NCBI RefSeq assembly: GCF_947495455.1
Contig: NZ_CANLZC010000019.1
Coordinates: 1-64,000, forward strand
Source of the DNA: an uncultured Shewanella sp.
GTDB taxonomy: Bacteria; Pseudomonadota; Gammaproteobacteria; Enterobacterales; Shewanellaceae
Direction of reading: 5' to 3'
DNA length: 64,000 bases
Below, piece by piece: positions 38,440-46,935 of this stretch. Both the position numbers and the translations under genes were made by a program. The notes below the pieces were generated by a model. The model did not search any database. It was given only the letters and a program-made list of their open reading frames with translations, and was not told where the DNA came from. Within the stretch, counting starts at the first letter, position 1; every line of letters begins with the position of its first letter.

Positions 38440-39060
38440 ATGAAAAGAAAAGCAACAGGAATAAATACAAAACAGAAAAATGTAGCAAAACCATTTTTTA
38501 TATTTATTTTCAATGTGTTATACTTTTGGTGTTGAGTGGGTCGGTTATTTTTATAATGGAGAATGGATTATTCATGGACCAACTGATACAGACATTGTTG
38601 AATATTCTATATACATTTTACATGCAGCAACGAGTTCTATATTACTATTATTCTGGTTATTTCAAGTTACCTTAGGATACTCTAATTTAAATAAAGCAAA
38701 ACCATTAAATAAAAAATTCATAAAGTAAATGGTTATTTTGTAGTTCTATCTATAATAGTTGCTTCCATAATAACATGCATAAATTTATATGATATGTATG
38801 AAAAAGATTATCAGGCTAGATTCACTTTAATTGAAGTGCTTCATTTATCTGTTACTTCTATAGGTGGAACATCTTTTATTATTTATGGCATTTATTTGTC
38901 ATCAAAAAGATGCTATAACCTTCACTTAGATAACATACTATTTGGGTTATTAATTTTTTCATCAGTAGGAATTATAAGAATAATTGAATATCCTCTTTAC
39001 CTTACAGTTAAAGATTGGGTTGGTTTAGAAGCTTTTAATTATATAAAAGTTACTCCATAA
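38440..39060 (+). pseudogene. Frameshifted multi-spanning membrane protein
   Basis: Three overlapping reading-frame pieces make one plausible membrane protein. Frame 1 from ATG 38440 gives KPFFIFIFNVLYF and stops; frame 2 (38513-38728) continues with GVEWVGYFYNGEW and a helix SILLLFWLFQVTLG. Frame 1 is resumed after the A-run near 38710-38716, giving VNGYFVVLSIIVASIITC, then IEVLHLSVTSIGG, SFIIYGIYLSS and LFGLLIFSSVGII, to a stop at 39060. Restored, it would be about 205 residues with four or five membrane helices. I do not recognise the family. Two separate shifts favour decay over programmed frameshifting. Confidence 0.6.
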
Positions 39061-39664
39061 GTATTAAGTCAACCGTATTAAGGAAACCCCACTACACACA
39101 AATTAACTTATGATAAATCAGAAAGCTAAGTCACCAAAAACAAGGCTTAAGCACCGCAAGATGCTCAAAAAATGCTTTAATACTGCTAAATGATGATTTT
39201 TAGCACCAAAACCATCAATCAAAATAATACGAAAAAGTGACCTCATCGCACAAATAAAACACATGTTCGAGTTAACTGTATTAGTTTCGACTTGATCTGA
39301 CATCAAATAACCGTTTTAGAGGGCTTCGATCACCTTAAAAATACTCACAACAAAAGTCGAATATGGCACTAGCTTTGATCAATTAACTCATTTATTTTTA
39401 AGCCATTAATCTATTAACTATTTTCTTATCGCCACATCACCCATTTAAACTTAAACCCACTCCATCATTCGATCTGAGCCATATCATGCACACTCATATT
39501 AATCATGACCCTTTTTTACTTCATCAATATACTTAAGCAGGAATGCTAATGCGCGAACATATATTTAACTCACTATAATTAGACCATTGAGACTAAAACA
39601 TCATCAAATATTTATTGCTAGGCCATCAAGTAAGGTATAAATAACACCTTAACAGGACAATGAA
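39061..39664. other. Intergenic region with no supportable gene
   Basis: About 600 bases. A 62-codon minus-strand frame (39118-39306) has no domain or clear ribosome binding site. The promoter of the following methyltransferase gene should lie in the last 100 bases; no strong boxes are seen. Confidence 0.5.
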
Positions 39665-40426
39665 ATGGATAAAAAATCTGCTCTACAATATAACAATGAA
39701 AGTGAATGGCAATATATCAGAGGCAAGCACTTACTGGCATTGGCTTCTCCAAAGACAGGTGAAACCGTCATCGATTTAGGCTGCGGCACGGGCAAGTTAA
39801 CTCAAAAGCTTGCTCATTGTGTCTCGCCAAAAGGACAAGTTATCGCGATTGACCCCGATCCAAACAGATTGGATATCGTCAAGCATTATCACTGCAATAC
39901 AAAGTTACCAATCAATTTTATTCTAGGCAGCGACAACACACTCTGTGATATCAAAACTGATTCCATTGATCTTATCTACTCAAACTATGTGATCCATTGG
40001 ATAGACAACAAACTTGCGCTGCTGCAAAATGCCCATCGCTGTTTAAAAGAAGAGGGACGATTTGTCATGGAGCTTGTGGGGGAATTGCCAACTTTCATTA
40101 CGAACATCACCAAACTGACCGAAGATCATGGTCAAAGGTTATTAAGCCGTTTTCATTGTTTATCCTATGTTGAGTGGGAAGCATTATTGCAACAAAATCA
40201 CTTTACCATTGAGCATATGGACTGGATAAAACTGGATTACACTTTTTCAGATCTGGAACATTTTTTTAGTTGGTGGGAGTCCACAACCCATGGCACATTT
40301 CAAAGAAGTATGCTTTCAGAACACGCCTTACTATCATTAGCAACAACTTACCCACAGAAAGTCACTTTTTCAGGCTACTCGTTGCAAAGTAAAGTACGCA
40401 AAAGTCAAGTGCGCAAAAGCAGATAA
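39665..40426 (+). CDS. Class I SAM-dependent methyltransferase
   Basis: A 253-residue protein. Motif I is VIDLGCGTGKL (about 36-46), with the acidic residue after strand 2 in VIAIDPDPNRL, LGSDNTLCDIKTDSIDLIYS as the post-motif region, and HWIDNKLALLQNAHRCLKEE typical of trans-aconitate and related small-molecule methyltransferases. The substrate is unknown. The C-terminus ends in a Lys/Arg-Ser repeat (KVRKSQVRKSR) encoded by a short DNA duplication (about 40389-40423). It is a single gene with AGGACA a few bases before the ATG. Confidence 0.82.
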   Translation: MDKKSALQYNNESEWQYIRGKHLLALASPKTGETVIDLGCGTGKLTQKLAHCVSPKGQVIAIDPDPNRLDIVKHYHCNTKLPINFILGSDNTLCDIKTDSIDLIYSNYVIHWIDNKLALLQNAHRCLKEEGRFVMELVGELPTFITNITKLTEDHGQRLLSRFHCLSYVEWEALLQQNHFTIEHMDWIKLDYTFSDLEHFFSWWESTTHGTFQRSMLSEHALLSLATTYPQKVTFSGYSLQSKVRKSQVRKSR

Positions 40427-40608
40427 TCAAAAATTCAATTTAAAATAATTTTGCTCTATCTTGCTCTAAGCAGGTTACCTAGAGCTTAACATATCTCACA
40501 TCGACAAATCGATTTTAAAGCTGGATCCCTTTTTAGCCCTTTGTGAGTGGGAACTCACGTCGTTTAATTAAGCAAAGCTTGATACAAAAAAGTAAAATCT
40601 GCCTTCAT

Positions 40609-41532
40609 TCAAAGGCTCCTTTCAACTTGTTTATCCATCAACCCATACTTTATTCGAGTCAAGTATGCCGCTTTACATTGGGCTATCACGTTCCCCATAA
40701 CAATCAAGAATAAACCTAAAGTGGAATAACCTGTCCATTGATAACCTTCAAAGAGGCTAGAGACTATCAGTGCAACAATGGGTGTCAAGACTAAAACATA
40801 AGCGGCACTATGAGCACCAATACGATTAACCAGCACGAGAAAAAGTGTAAAGCCAAGCACTGAAGCTGGGATCGCTAAATAAAATAAACTTCCAAGATAC
40901 AAAGGAGAAAAATCAATCGTAAAAGGAAGCCCTTGAAGCAATATCATCAACAATAATGCTGCGCAGCCATAAAACATGGCATAAGTCGTCGCCGTGTAAG
41001 GCTGTAATTGCGCGCGAGTATGGCGTATGCTAAGCATATTTCCCATTGAAAAACACCAAGTCCCTAACAGGGATAATGCTATTCCTGTTAGCATATCCTC
41101 GGTCAATGTGGCCGCTTTAAGATCATGAACAAACAATAAGCTTATGCCAGTTAACCCCACCAGCATCCCTAACCAAAAGTAACCATTGGTCTGGGTTTGA
41201 AAAAATATTTTACCCTGCAGCGCATTAAAAATCGGGGCGCTTGCCATGATCACCGCCGTTAATCCACTGGGAATATATTGAGTGGCGTAATAAAACGCAA
41301 TAAAATTAAAGCAAAATAAGCATAATCCTTGTAATAAAAGAGATTTATGATGCTTGCATTTAACCTCTTGCAATTTATTAAAGCATTTTCCCACAATAAA
41401 AAGCACTGTCCCCGCTAAGGCAAAACGATAGAAAATGGACACTAAAATGGCCACATCCCCTTGCTGCCATTTTATCGCAATCCAAGACAACCCCCAAAGC
41501 AACACCATGAGTACATATAACAACATCGACAT
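40609..41532 (-). CDS. DMT-superfamily (EamA) transporter
   Basis: A 307-residue inner-membrane protein with about ten hydrophobic segments in two EamA repeats: LWGLSWIAIKWQQGD opens the first and SLLGTWCFSMGNMLSIRH the second. SGLTAVIMASAPIFNALQGK and GAHSAAYVLVLTPIVALIVS are typical of drug/metabolite exporters. The substrate is unknown. It follows the cupin gene by 80 bases on the same strand, and both are divergent from an AraC-type regulator, suggesting one inducible unit. Confidence 0.85.
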   Translation of the reverse strand: MSMLLYVLMVLLWGLSWIAIKWQQGDVAILVSIFYRFALAGTVLFIVGKCFNKLQEVKCKHHKSLLLQGLCLFCFNFIAFYYATQYIPSGLTAVIMASAPIFNALQGKIFFQTQTNGYFWLGMLVGLTGISLLFVHDLKAATLTEDMLTGIALSLLGTWCFSMGNMLSIRHTRAQLQPYTATTYAMFYGCAALLLMILLQGLPFTIDFSPLYLGSLFYLAIPASVLGFTLFLVLVNRIGAHSAAYVLVLTPIVALIVSSLFEGYQWTGYSTLGLFLIVMGNVIAQCKAAYLTRIKYGLMDKQVERSL

Positions 41533-41612
41533 TTAAATTTACTCCAACCACTTTATAACAATCATTGTCCCAATAAGGGCCTAAATTTAAATAGAAAATG
41601 AAAAGAGTAAAC

Positions 41613-42041
41613 TTATATCCATACATTCTGCTGTGCCGTAAGCTCTCCACCCGCATCACCTGTATTGACCACTCCTTTGGGCTCGATCAACATTATTTGG
41701 CATTCATTCAATGCATAAGGTTTATGCTCAACGCCTTTTGGTACGACATACATCTCTCCTGCTGCTAACGAGATCTGAGTATCTTTTAAGGCAATCGTCA
41801 TTTCCCCCTTCATCACAATAAACACTTCGTCTGTATCATCATGACTGTGCCAAGTAAACTCACCTTTTATTTTGACCAGCTTAAACTGGTATTGATTCAT
41901 TTCTGCGATGACTTTGGGTGACCAATAATCAGAAAATAAAGATAACTTCTCTTCAAAATTAATTGCCTTATTTGTACTGCCTTCATTGACTCGTATCGGA
42001 TTGGTTGTGTTGTTTGATACAGCATTTATGTTACGACCCAT
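41613..42041 (-). CDS. Cupin-domain protein
   Basis: A 142-residue single-domain cupin. Motif 1 is visible as [20 protein letters not shown] (two His and Glu as metal ligands) and motif 2 as [14 protein letters not shown]. Function not known; such proteins can be small enzymes or ligand sensors. A TTG start at 42071 would add ten residues; ATG at 42041 is preceded by GGAAAG and was preferred. It is upstream of the DMT transporter gene and divergent from the AraC-type gene. Confidence 0.78.
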   Translation of the reverse strand: MGRNINAVSNNTTNPIRVNEGSTNKAINFEEKLSLFSDYWSPKVIAEMNQYQFKLVKIKGEFTWHSHDDTDEVFIVMKGEMTIALKDTQISLAAGEMYVVPKGVEHKPYALNECQIMLIEPKGVVNTGDAGGELTAQQNVWI

Positions 42042-42215
42042 TGCACTTTCCACTTCATTGTTAATATCCAATCACGTCATTATTGCTAAGCTTAACCACT
42101 CGCTCTATCAAGATATTGAGAAAACTAACACGATATTGCGCTTTACTTGCAATAGGCCTACTATCAATCCTTCTTTCATATTGATAGCCATAAAAAATAG
42201 TCATAAGATTAGGAT

Positions 42216-43079
42216 ATGAAAACAAGTCATTCAAAAGTGCTCAGTTTTGAGCAGTCAGAAAAAGTATGTGTCAGACAATTATCCCTCGGCTCTAATTTAT
42301 CTTGGGCACAATACCAAAACGAGAAAGAACGTCTTTTTTACAATAATCACCACCAGCACACCTTAAGCATGTATTTAGCCGGAGGGTATGAAACCCATCG
42401 CACCGACATGCAATCAGCCCCCGGCGGCCCTGGCCGCTTTTGTTTGATGCCACAAAATTGTGAAAGTCATTGGCAATTAGGCGACACGCAACAATTTATG
42501 CATTTGTATTTTGATGATGATTATTTAAAGCAGTTGGCAATAACCGTGTTTGACTGGGATCCCAGACAGATCGCCGTTCCCGAATTAACCTTTTTTGAAA
42601 ACCCAACCTTAGAAGCCTTGTTTCGACACCAAATGGCCACAATAAACTGGGATCCCACTGCTCAGCTCATGATGAAGCAATTCAGTGATAGTATTCTCAT
42701 CAGTTTATTGCAAAGCCAACAATCTATGCCTAATATCATAGGCTTAAAAGGCGGGCTATCACCCAAAGTAAAACGGATCGTTACTGATTTCATGCAGGCG
42801 CATTTTCATCGACAAGTCTATTTACATGAGCTCGCCACATTGGCCCAATTAAGTGAATATCATTTTTGCCGTATGTTTAAACACAGTTTTGCCATGACGC
42901 CTCAGGCTTATTTATGCCAATTACGATTACAACACGCACAAACGTTAATTAAAGCCAATGCACACAATTTAAGTGATATTGCCCTAAACTGTGGTTTTGC
43001 TAACCAAAGTCACATGGGCCGTTATTTCAAAAAGGCCCTAGGCCTCAGCCCCAGTGCCTTCAAACGCCTACATGTTTAA
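42216..43079 (+). CDS. AraC-family transcriptional regulator
   Basis: A 287-residue regulator. The N-terminal half is a cupin-like effector region (HQHTLSMYLAGGYETHR, PGRFCLMPQNCESHW). The C-terminal about 100 residues hold the two helix-turn-helix motifs: VYLHELATLAQLSEYHFCRM with FKHSFAMTPQAYLCQLRLQH, and LSDIALNCGFANQSHMGRYF with FKKALGLSPSAFKR. It is divergent from the cupin and DMT transporter genes, which are likely targets. Confidence 0.88.
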   Translation: MKTSHSKVLSFEQSEKVCVRQLSLGSNLSWAQYQNEKERLFYNNHHQHTLSMYLAGGYETHRTDMQSAPGGPGRFCLMPQNCESHWQLGDTQQFMHLYFDDDYLKQLAITVFDWDPRQIAVPELTFFENPTLEALFRHQMATINWDPTAQLMMKQFSDSILISLLQSQQSMPNIIGLKGGLSPKVKRIVTDFMQAHFHRQVYLHELATLAQLSEYHFCRMFKHSFAMTPQAYLCQLRLQHAQTLIKANAHNLSDIALNCGFANQSHMGRYFKKALGLSPSAFKRLHV

Positions 43080-43199
43080 AATAAAAGGTAACATTACATC
43101 CATGACCACAAAAAGATGGACGCCAATGCACTTATAAATATGTTATCTTTCTCCCATTAAGACACTTCTCACCTTCCACTGTTTATAGGGACAGATTTC

Positions 43200-43673
43200 A
43201 TGAAAAAGCTGGCGATATTTGTTGATGTACAAAATATTTATTACACCTGTCGTCAGGCCTATGGCCGTCAATTCAACTATCGCAAACTCTGGCAACACTT
43301 AAGCCATGAAGGTGAAATTTGCCATGCCACCGCTTACGCCATTCATAAGGGCGATGATGGTCAGCTGAAATTTCAAGATGCATTGAAACACATAGGCTTT
43401 GACGTGAAACTCAAACCTTTTATTCAACGCAGTGACGGCTCTGCCAAAGGTGACTGGGATGTGGGGATCACCATAGATATCATGGAAGCGGCCAGTGAAG
43501 TGGATAAAATCATTTTATTGTCGGGTGACGGTGACTTTGATTTATTATTGCTCAAAGTCTATCAAAAATATGGGGTTGAAACTCAAGTCTATGGCGTGCC
43601 GAGTTTGACGGCTAAGTCATTAATTGATGCTGCTGCTCAATACCATAGTATCGATGAAAGCATGCTTTTATAA
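43200..43673 (+). CDS. NYN-domain (LabA/DUF88-like) protein
   Basis: A 157-residue protein of the PIN-like NYN nuclease fold. The family acidic residues are in AIFVDVQNIYY at the N-terminus, GDWDVGITIDIMEAA in the middle and LLSGDGDFDLLLLKV near residue 100. Its RNase activity is inferred from the fold. AGGGA lies eight bases before the ATG. It converges with glgA; a small hairpin (43684-43701) overlaps the end of glgA. Confidence 0.85.
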   Translation: MKKLAIFVDVQNIYYTCRQAYGRQFNYRKLWQHLSHEGEICHATAYAIHKGDDGQLKFQDALKHIGFDVKLKPFIQRSDGSAKGDWDVGITIDIMEAASEVDKIILLSGDGDFDLLLLKVYQKYGVETQVYGVPSLTAKSLIDAAAQYHSIDESMLL

Positions 43674-43697
43674 GTATCATTTTATAATGCTCATGCA

Positions 43698-45524
43698 TTA
43701 TTTCACTCGCCGAACAACCACTTTTTCTGATTTATCTTTTTTATCATGAGAAAAGCCATATAAATCGGTTTTATATTGCATTGCAATGTCAGACCACAAA
43801 AAGCGCTGCTTTTTGGCATTTCGCTGCATGGTTTGCCATTTACGGCTGCCAATACACGCCATTGCTTTATCAAAAGTCGTTAACAACTGCTCAATTTGCT
43901 CTTTTAGCCCTGCCCCTTTAAAAACAAAACCTGTTTTACTGCTAACCGTATCTTTGAGGCCACCGACACCATGAACCAAACAAATTTGTCCTTGTCTCAT
44001 GGCCAACATTTGGCTGATCCCGCAAGGTTCAAAAGAGCTTGGCATTAAAAACAAGTCTCCCGATCTGAACAGGCAATCCGCAAGCGTTTCATCATAACCA
44101 TCAAGAAAAATAAACTGATGATATTTAGCAGCAAGCATTTTAAATTCTTGTGCAATCCTTTCATCACCACTGCCAATAAAGACAAATAGCCCATTGGGCC
44201 GCGCCAATGAAAACTGCACTAATAAAGCCTCAAGTACCGATACGGCGTTGGGTTTTGAATGAGAAGGTTGGCGCAGTATTAGCACTTTTTGATCGGTTAA
44301 TCGACCCACAGATGTCATAAGAAAATCCGGTTGCCACCCCATCTGTAACTGCCGCCATAGGCTTGATATGCGATGCAATGCGATACTATCGATAGGACTC
44401 ACATTATTGCGTCTGGCCCCCCAGAATAATAGCGCTTGCTCAATTAACACTAGCAACTTGACCACATTCTGCCATTGAGCACAGTTAGATTGCCAAGGGT
44501 TCATTGCTAAAGACGTTGAACGCTTTTTTGGCTCAAGATCTTGAGGTTTTAAAAGAGTATTCTCATCACAATCATCATGTTTTAATGAAGTGCCAGCAGA
44601 GAAAGCATGACTTAATAATGCCCACTCACGTCTTAATGCAGACTGCAAAGGCTCACTTAAAGGCAATTCAGGCTCATCATATACGCATGCATTTAAAATC
44701 CCCACTAACTGACCTTGTTTCTTTTTTAAGCGCAAATCGGCTTCAAGCCCTTCACCGCCAAAAAAACCCATGTGATGGTTCGAAGGCTTGACCACTTCTT
44801 TAGCATAGCTTTTAGACACTAAATGCACCTTATTCGATAAGCGAATGGCAGCGCGCATAGGGTTGATACAATCGAGAAAATTCACATCAATAATTTGACT
44901 TTTTTGTTCAGCGCTCAGTCCGGCATAGAGCTCAGGATACCAAGTGGCTAAGGCATCGGGATCATTATCGAGTGGCCGTATGCCTTGCAAGGCTAAATTA
45001 TGAATAGAGAACACACAAGGTATGGCTTGTAATAATAAATAATGGGGATCAAACGCCCTTAACAAAGCAAACATTCCCATGTGCCAATCATGTAAATGCA
45101 CACAATCAGGCAGCTCTAGCATTCCCGCCTTTAATGCCGTCGCAACACACTGACAAAAAAAAGCAAACTTTGTCGCATCTTCAGCAAAAGGGCGATAGGC
45201 CTGACCATGATAATAAATACTCCCTTGATCATTGGTTAATTTATCATGCTCAACAAAATAAATCTTGCAGCTTGCCACCTTAGGATGGAGTAAACTAAAA
45301 AGGGTTACCGTGAATGTCTCGCCAGCAAAAGAGACAGTGAACGACCCTAAGATCTGTGCATTGCTCGATTGAGCAAGAAAACCATAACTTGGCATAATCA
45401 CATCGGTCTTGATCTTTTGCGACATTAATGCTTTAGGTAAATCACGAATAACATCCGCCATTCCCCCTACCTTTGCCCCAGATATCGCCCCATTTTCCGC
45501 CGCCAACATCAAAACGCTTTTCAC
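43698..45524 (-). CDS. glgA: Glycogen synthase GlgA with an enlarged central insert
   Basis: A 608-residue GT5 glycogen synthase; typical bacterial GlgA is about 480. It elongates alpha-1,4-glucan from ADP-glucose. The ADP-glucose motif KVGG lies at residues 18-21, HLHDWHMG at 143-150, and the catalytic FEPCG at 498-502, with GVGGLKDTV nearby. Between GILN (275-278) and TSVGRLTDQK (404-413) there are about 125 residues, some 70 more than usual, including a Lys/Ser/Asp-rich stretch. The gene starts with GTG, with AGGAG before it. It is the last gene of the glycogen operon, 57 bases after glgC. Confidence 0.93.
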   Translation of the reverse strand: MKSVLMLAAENGAISGAKVGGMADVIRDLPKALMSQKIKTDVIMPSYGFLAQSSNAQILGSFTVSFAGETFTVTLFSLLHPKVASCKIYFVEHDKLTNDQGSIYYHGQAYRPFAEDATKFAFFCQCVATALKAGMLELPDCVHLHDWHMGMFALLRAFDPHYLLLQAIPCVFSIHNLALQGIRPLDNDPDALATWYPELYAGLSAEQKSQIIDVNFLDCINPMRAAIRLSNKVHLVSKSYAKEVVKPSNHHMGFFGGEGLEADLRLKKKQGQLVGILNACVYDEPELPLSEPLQSALRREWALLSHAFSAGTSLKHDDCDENTLLKPQDLEPKKRSTSLAMNPWQSNCAQWQNVVKLLVLIEQALLFWGARRNNVSPIDSIALHRISSLWRQLQMGWQPDFLMTSVGRLTDQKVLILRQPSHSKPNAVSVLEALLVQFSLARPNGLFVFIGSGDERIAQEFKMLAAKYHQFIFLDGYDETLADCLFRSGDLFLMPSSFEPCGISQMLAMRQGQICLVHGVGGLKDTVSSKTGFVFKGAGLKEQIEQLLTTFDKAMACIGSRKWQTMQRNAKKQRFLWSDIAMQYKTDLYGFSHDKKDKSEKVVVRRVK

Positions 45525-45581
45525 TGCTGCTCCTCATTTATTAATTAACTACTCATTAATTAACTATTAATCAATTTGTTA

Positions 45582-46850
45582 TTAATCAAAACCTGTAGAC
45601 AAGCCCAGCATTTCTCGAGTGACAAGCACAGTCCCTTTAGGTGTCACTCTAAAGCCCCGAGCTTTATCATGCTCCTTGTCATAACCAATCACTGTACCCT
45701 CAGGGATCACACTGCCGCGATCGATAATGGCATTTTTAATTCTACAGTGCCTTAAAACCACCACATCCGGTAAAATGACTGAGTCTTCTACCTCAGAATA
45801 AGAGCAGACTCGCACTTCATTGAACAACACGCTACGCCTTACTATCGACCCTGAAATAATGCAGCCCTCAGACACCACAGAATCTAACGCCATGCCACGG
45901 CGCCCATCATCATCAAACACGAACTTGGCCGGAGGGAGTTGTTCTTGATATGTCCAAATAGGCCATTTAGAGTCATATAAATTCAATGCAGGTGTCGGCG
46001 ATAATAACTCAAGATTGGCTTGCCAAAATGCATCCAGTGTTCCCACATCACGCCAATAGGCTTTTTCATCACCAAAATGGCTACGAAACTTATGGGCATA
46101 AACTTGATGCTCGGCTATCACACTGGGAATAATGTCTTTACCAAAATCACGGCCGGAGCGTTCGTTTTGCGCATCTTTTTTCAATTGTTCAAATAAAAAA
46201 GAGGTATTAAAAACATAATTGCCCATAGAGGCTAAACACATTTCAGGATCATCAGGTAAAGCTTTGGGAATGGTAGGTTTTTCTTCAAATCCAAGAATTC
46301 TATTTTCATCATCAACCTCAGCAACACCAAATGCATTCGCAGCCTCTGTCACTGGCACCTCTAAACAAGAAATGGTCATATCGGCACCAGAGCGTTCATG
46401 GGTGGCTAACAACCCCGCATAATCCATACGATAAACATGATCGCCAGAGAGAATGATCACATATTTAGGCAACTCATATCGAATAATATCAATATTTTGA
46501 AAAACTGCATCGGCTGTCCCTTGATACCAATTATCAGAATAACGCTGAGAAGCGGGTAAAATTTCAACCGATTCACCTAACTCCTTCTTAAAGTGCCCCC
46601 AGCCTCGCATAACATGGCGGATCAATGAATGAGATTTATATTGCGTCACCACGCCTACTCGCCTGATCCCTGAGTTAATGCAATTAGATAAAGTAAAATC
46701 GATGACTCGAAATTTGCCACCAAAATATAAAGCAGGCTTAGCTCGCCAGTCAGTTAATTCATGTAATCGGCTTCCTTTGCCGCCCGCTAAAATGAGCGCA
46801 TAGGTTTCTCGAGTTAAATTACTGATATAACGCGGAGTAGGATTAGGCAT
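45582..46850 (-). CDS. glgC: Glucose-1-phosphate adenylyltransferase GlgC
   Basis: A 422-residue ADP-glucose pyrophosphorylase, the committed step of glycogen synthesis. Seen are the nucleotide-binding loop [13 protein letters not shown], the [20 protein letters not shown] block, [22 protein letters not shown] (metal Asp), and [20 protein letters not shown], from the left-handed beta-helix C-terminal domain. It is normally under allosteric control by fructose-1,6-bisphosphate and AMP. It lies between glgP and glgA. Confidence 0.96.
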   Translation of the reverse strand: MPNPTPRYISNLTRETYALILAGGKGSRLHELTDWRAKPALYFGGKFRVIDFTLSNCINSGIRRVGVVTQYKSHSLIRHVMRGWGHFKKELGESVEILPASQRYSDNWYQGTADAVFQNIDIIRYELPKYVIILSGDHVYRMDYAGLLATHERSGADMTISCLEVPVTEAANAFGVAEVDDENRILGFEEKPTIPKALPDDPEMCLASMGNYVFNTSFLFEQLKKDAQNERSGRDFGKDIIPSVIAEHQVYAHKFRSHFGDEKAYWRDVGTLDAFWQANLELLSPTPALNLYDSKWPIWTYQEQLPPAKFVFDDDGRRGMALDSVVSEGCIISGSIVRRSVLFNEVRVCSYSEVEDSVILPDVVVLRHCRIKNAIIDRGSVIPEGTVIGYDKEHDKARGFRVTPKGTVLVTREMLGLSTGFD

Positions 46851-46935
46851 CTTCTCTCTCTTATTGCGAAATAAATAATAACATTCAACTGCATTATAGT
46901 TTGGTAAACACCGATCAGATGATCACTAACACATT

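Noticed and set aside
39118-39306. A 62-codon minus-strand frame
   Set aside because: No domain, no signal and no convincing ribosome binding site.
40543-40558. GTGAGT/ACTCAC hairpin as a terminator of the DMT transporter gene
   Set aside because: The stem is perfect but short, and no U-tract follows on the minus strand.
41378-41659. A 93-codon frame overlapping the DMT transporter and cupin genes
   Set aside because: It overlaps two well-supported genes in another frame and has no family character.
43684-43701. Hairpin ATAATGC/GCATTAT as a terminator between the NYN gene and glgA
   Set aside because: It overlaps the glgA stop codon and is short; it cannot be called a terminator with confidence.
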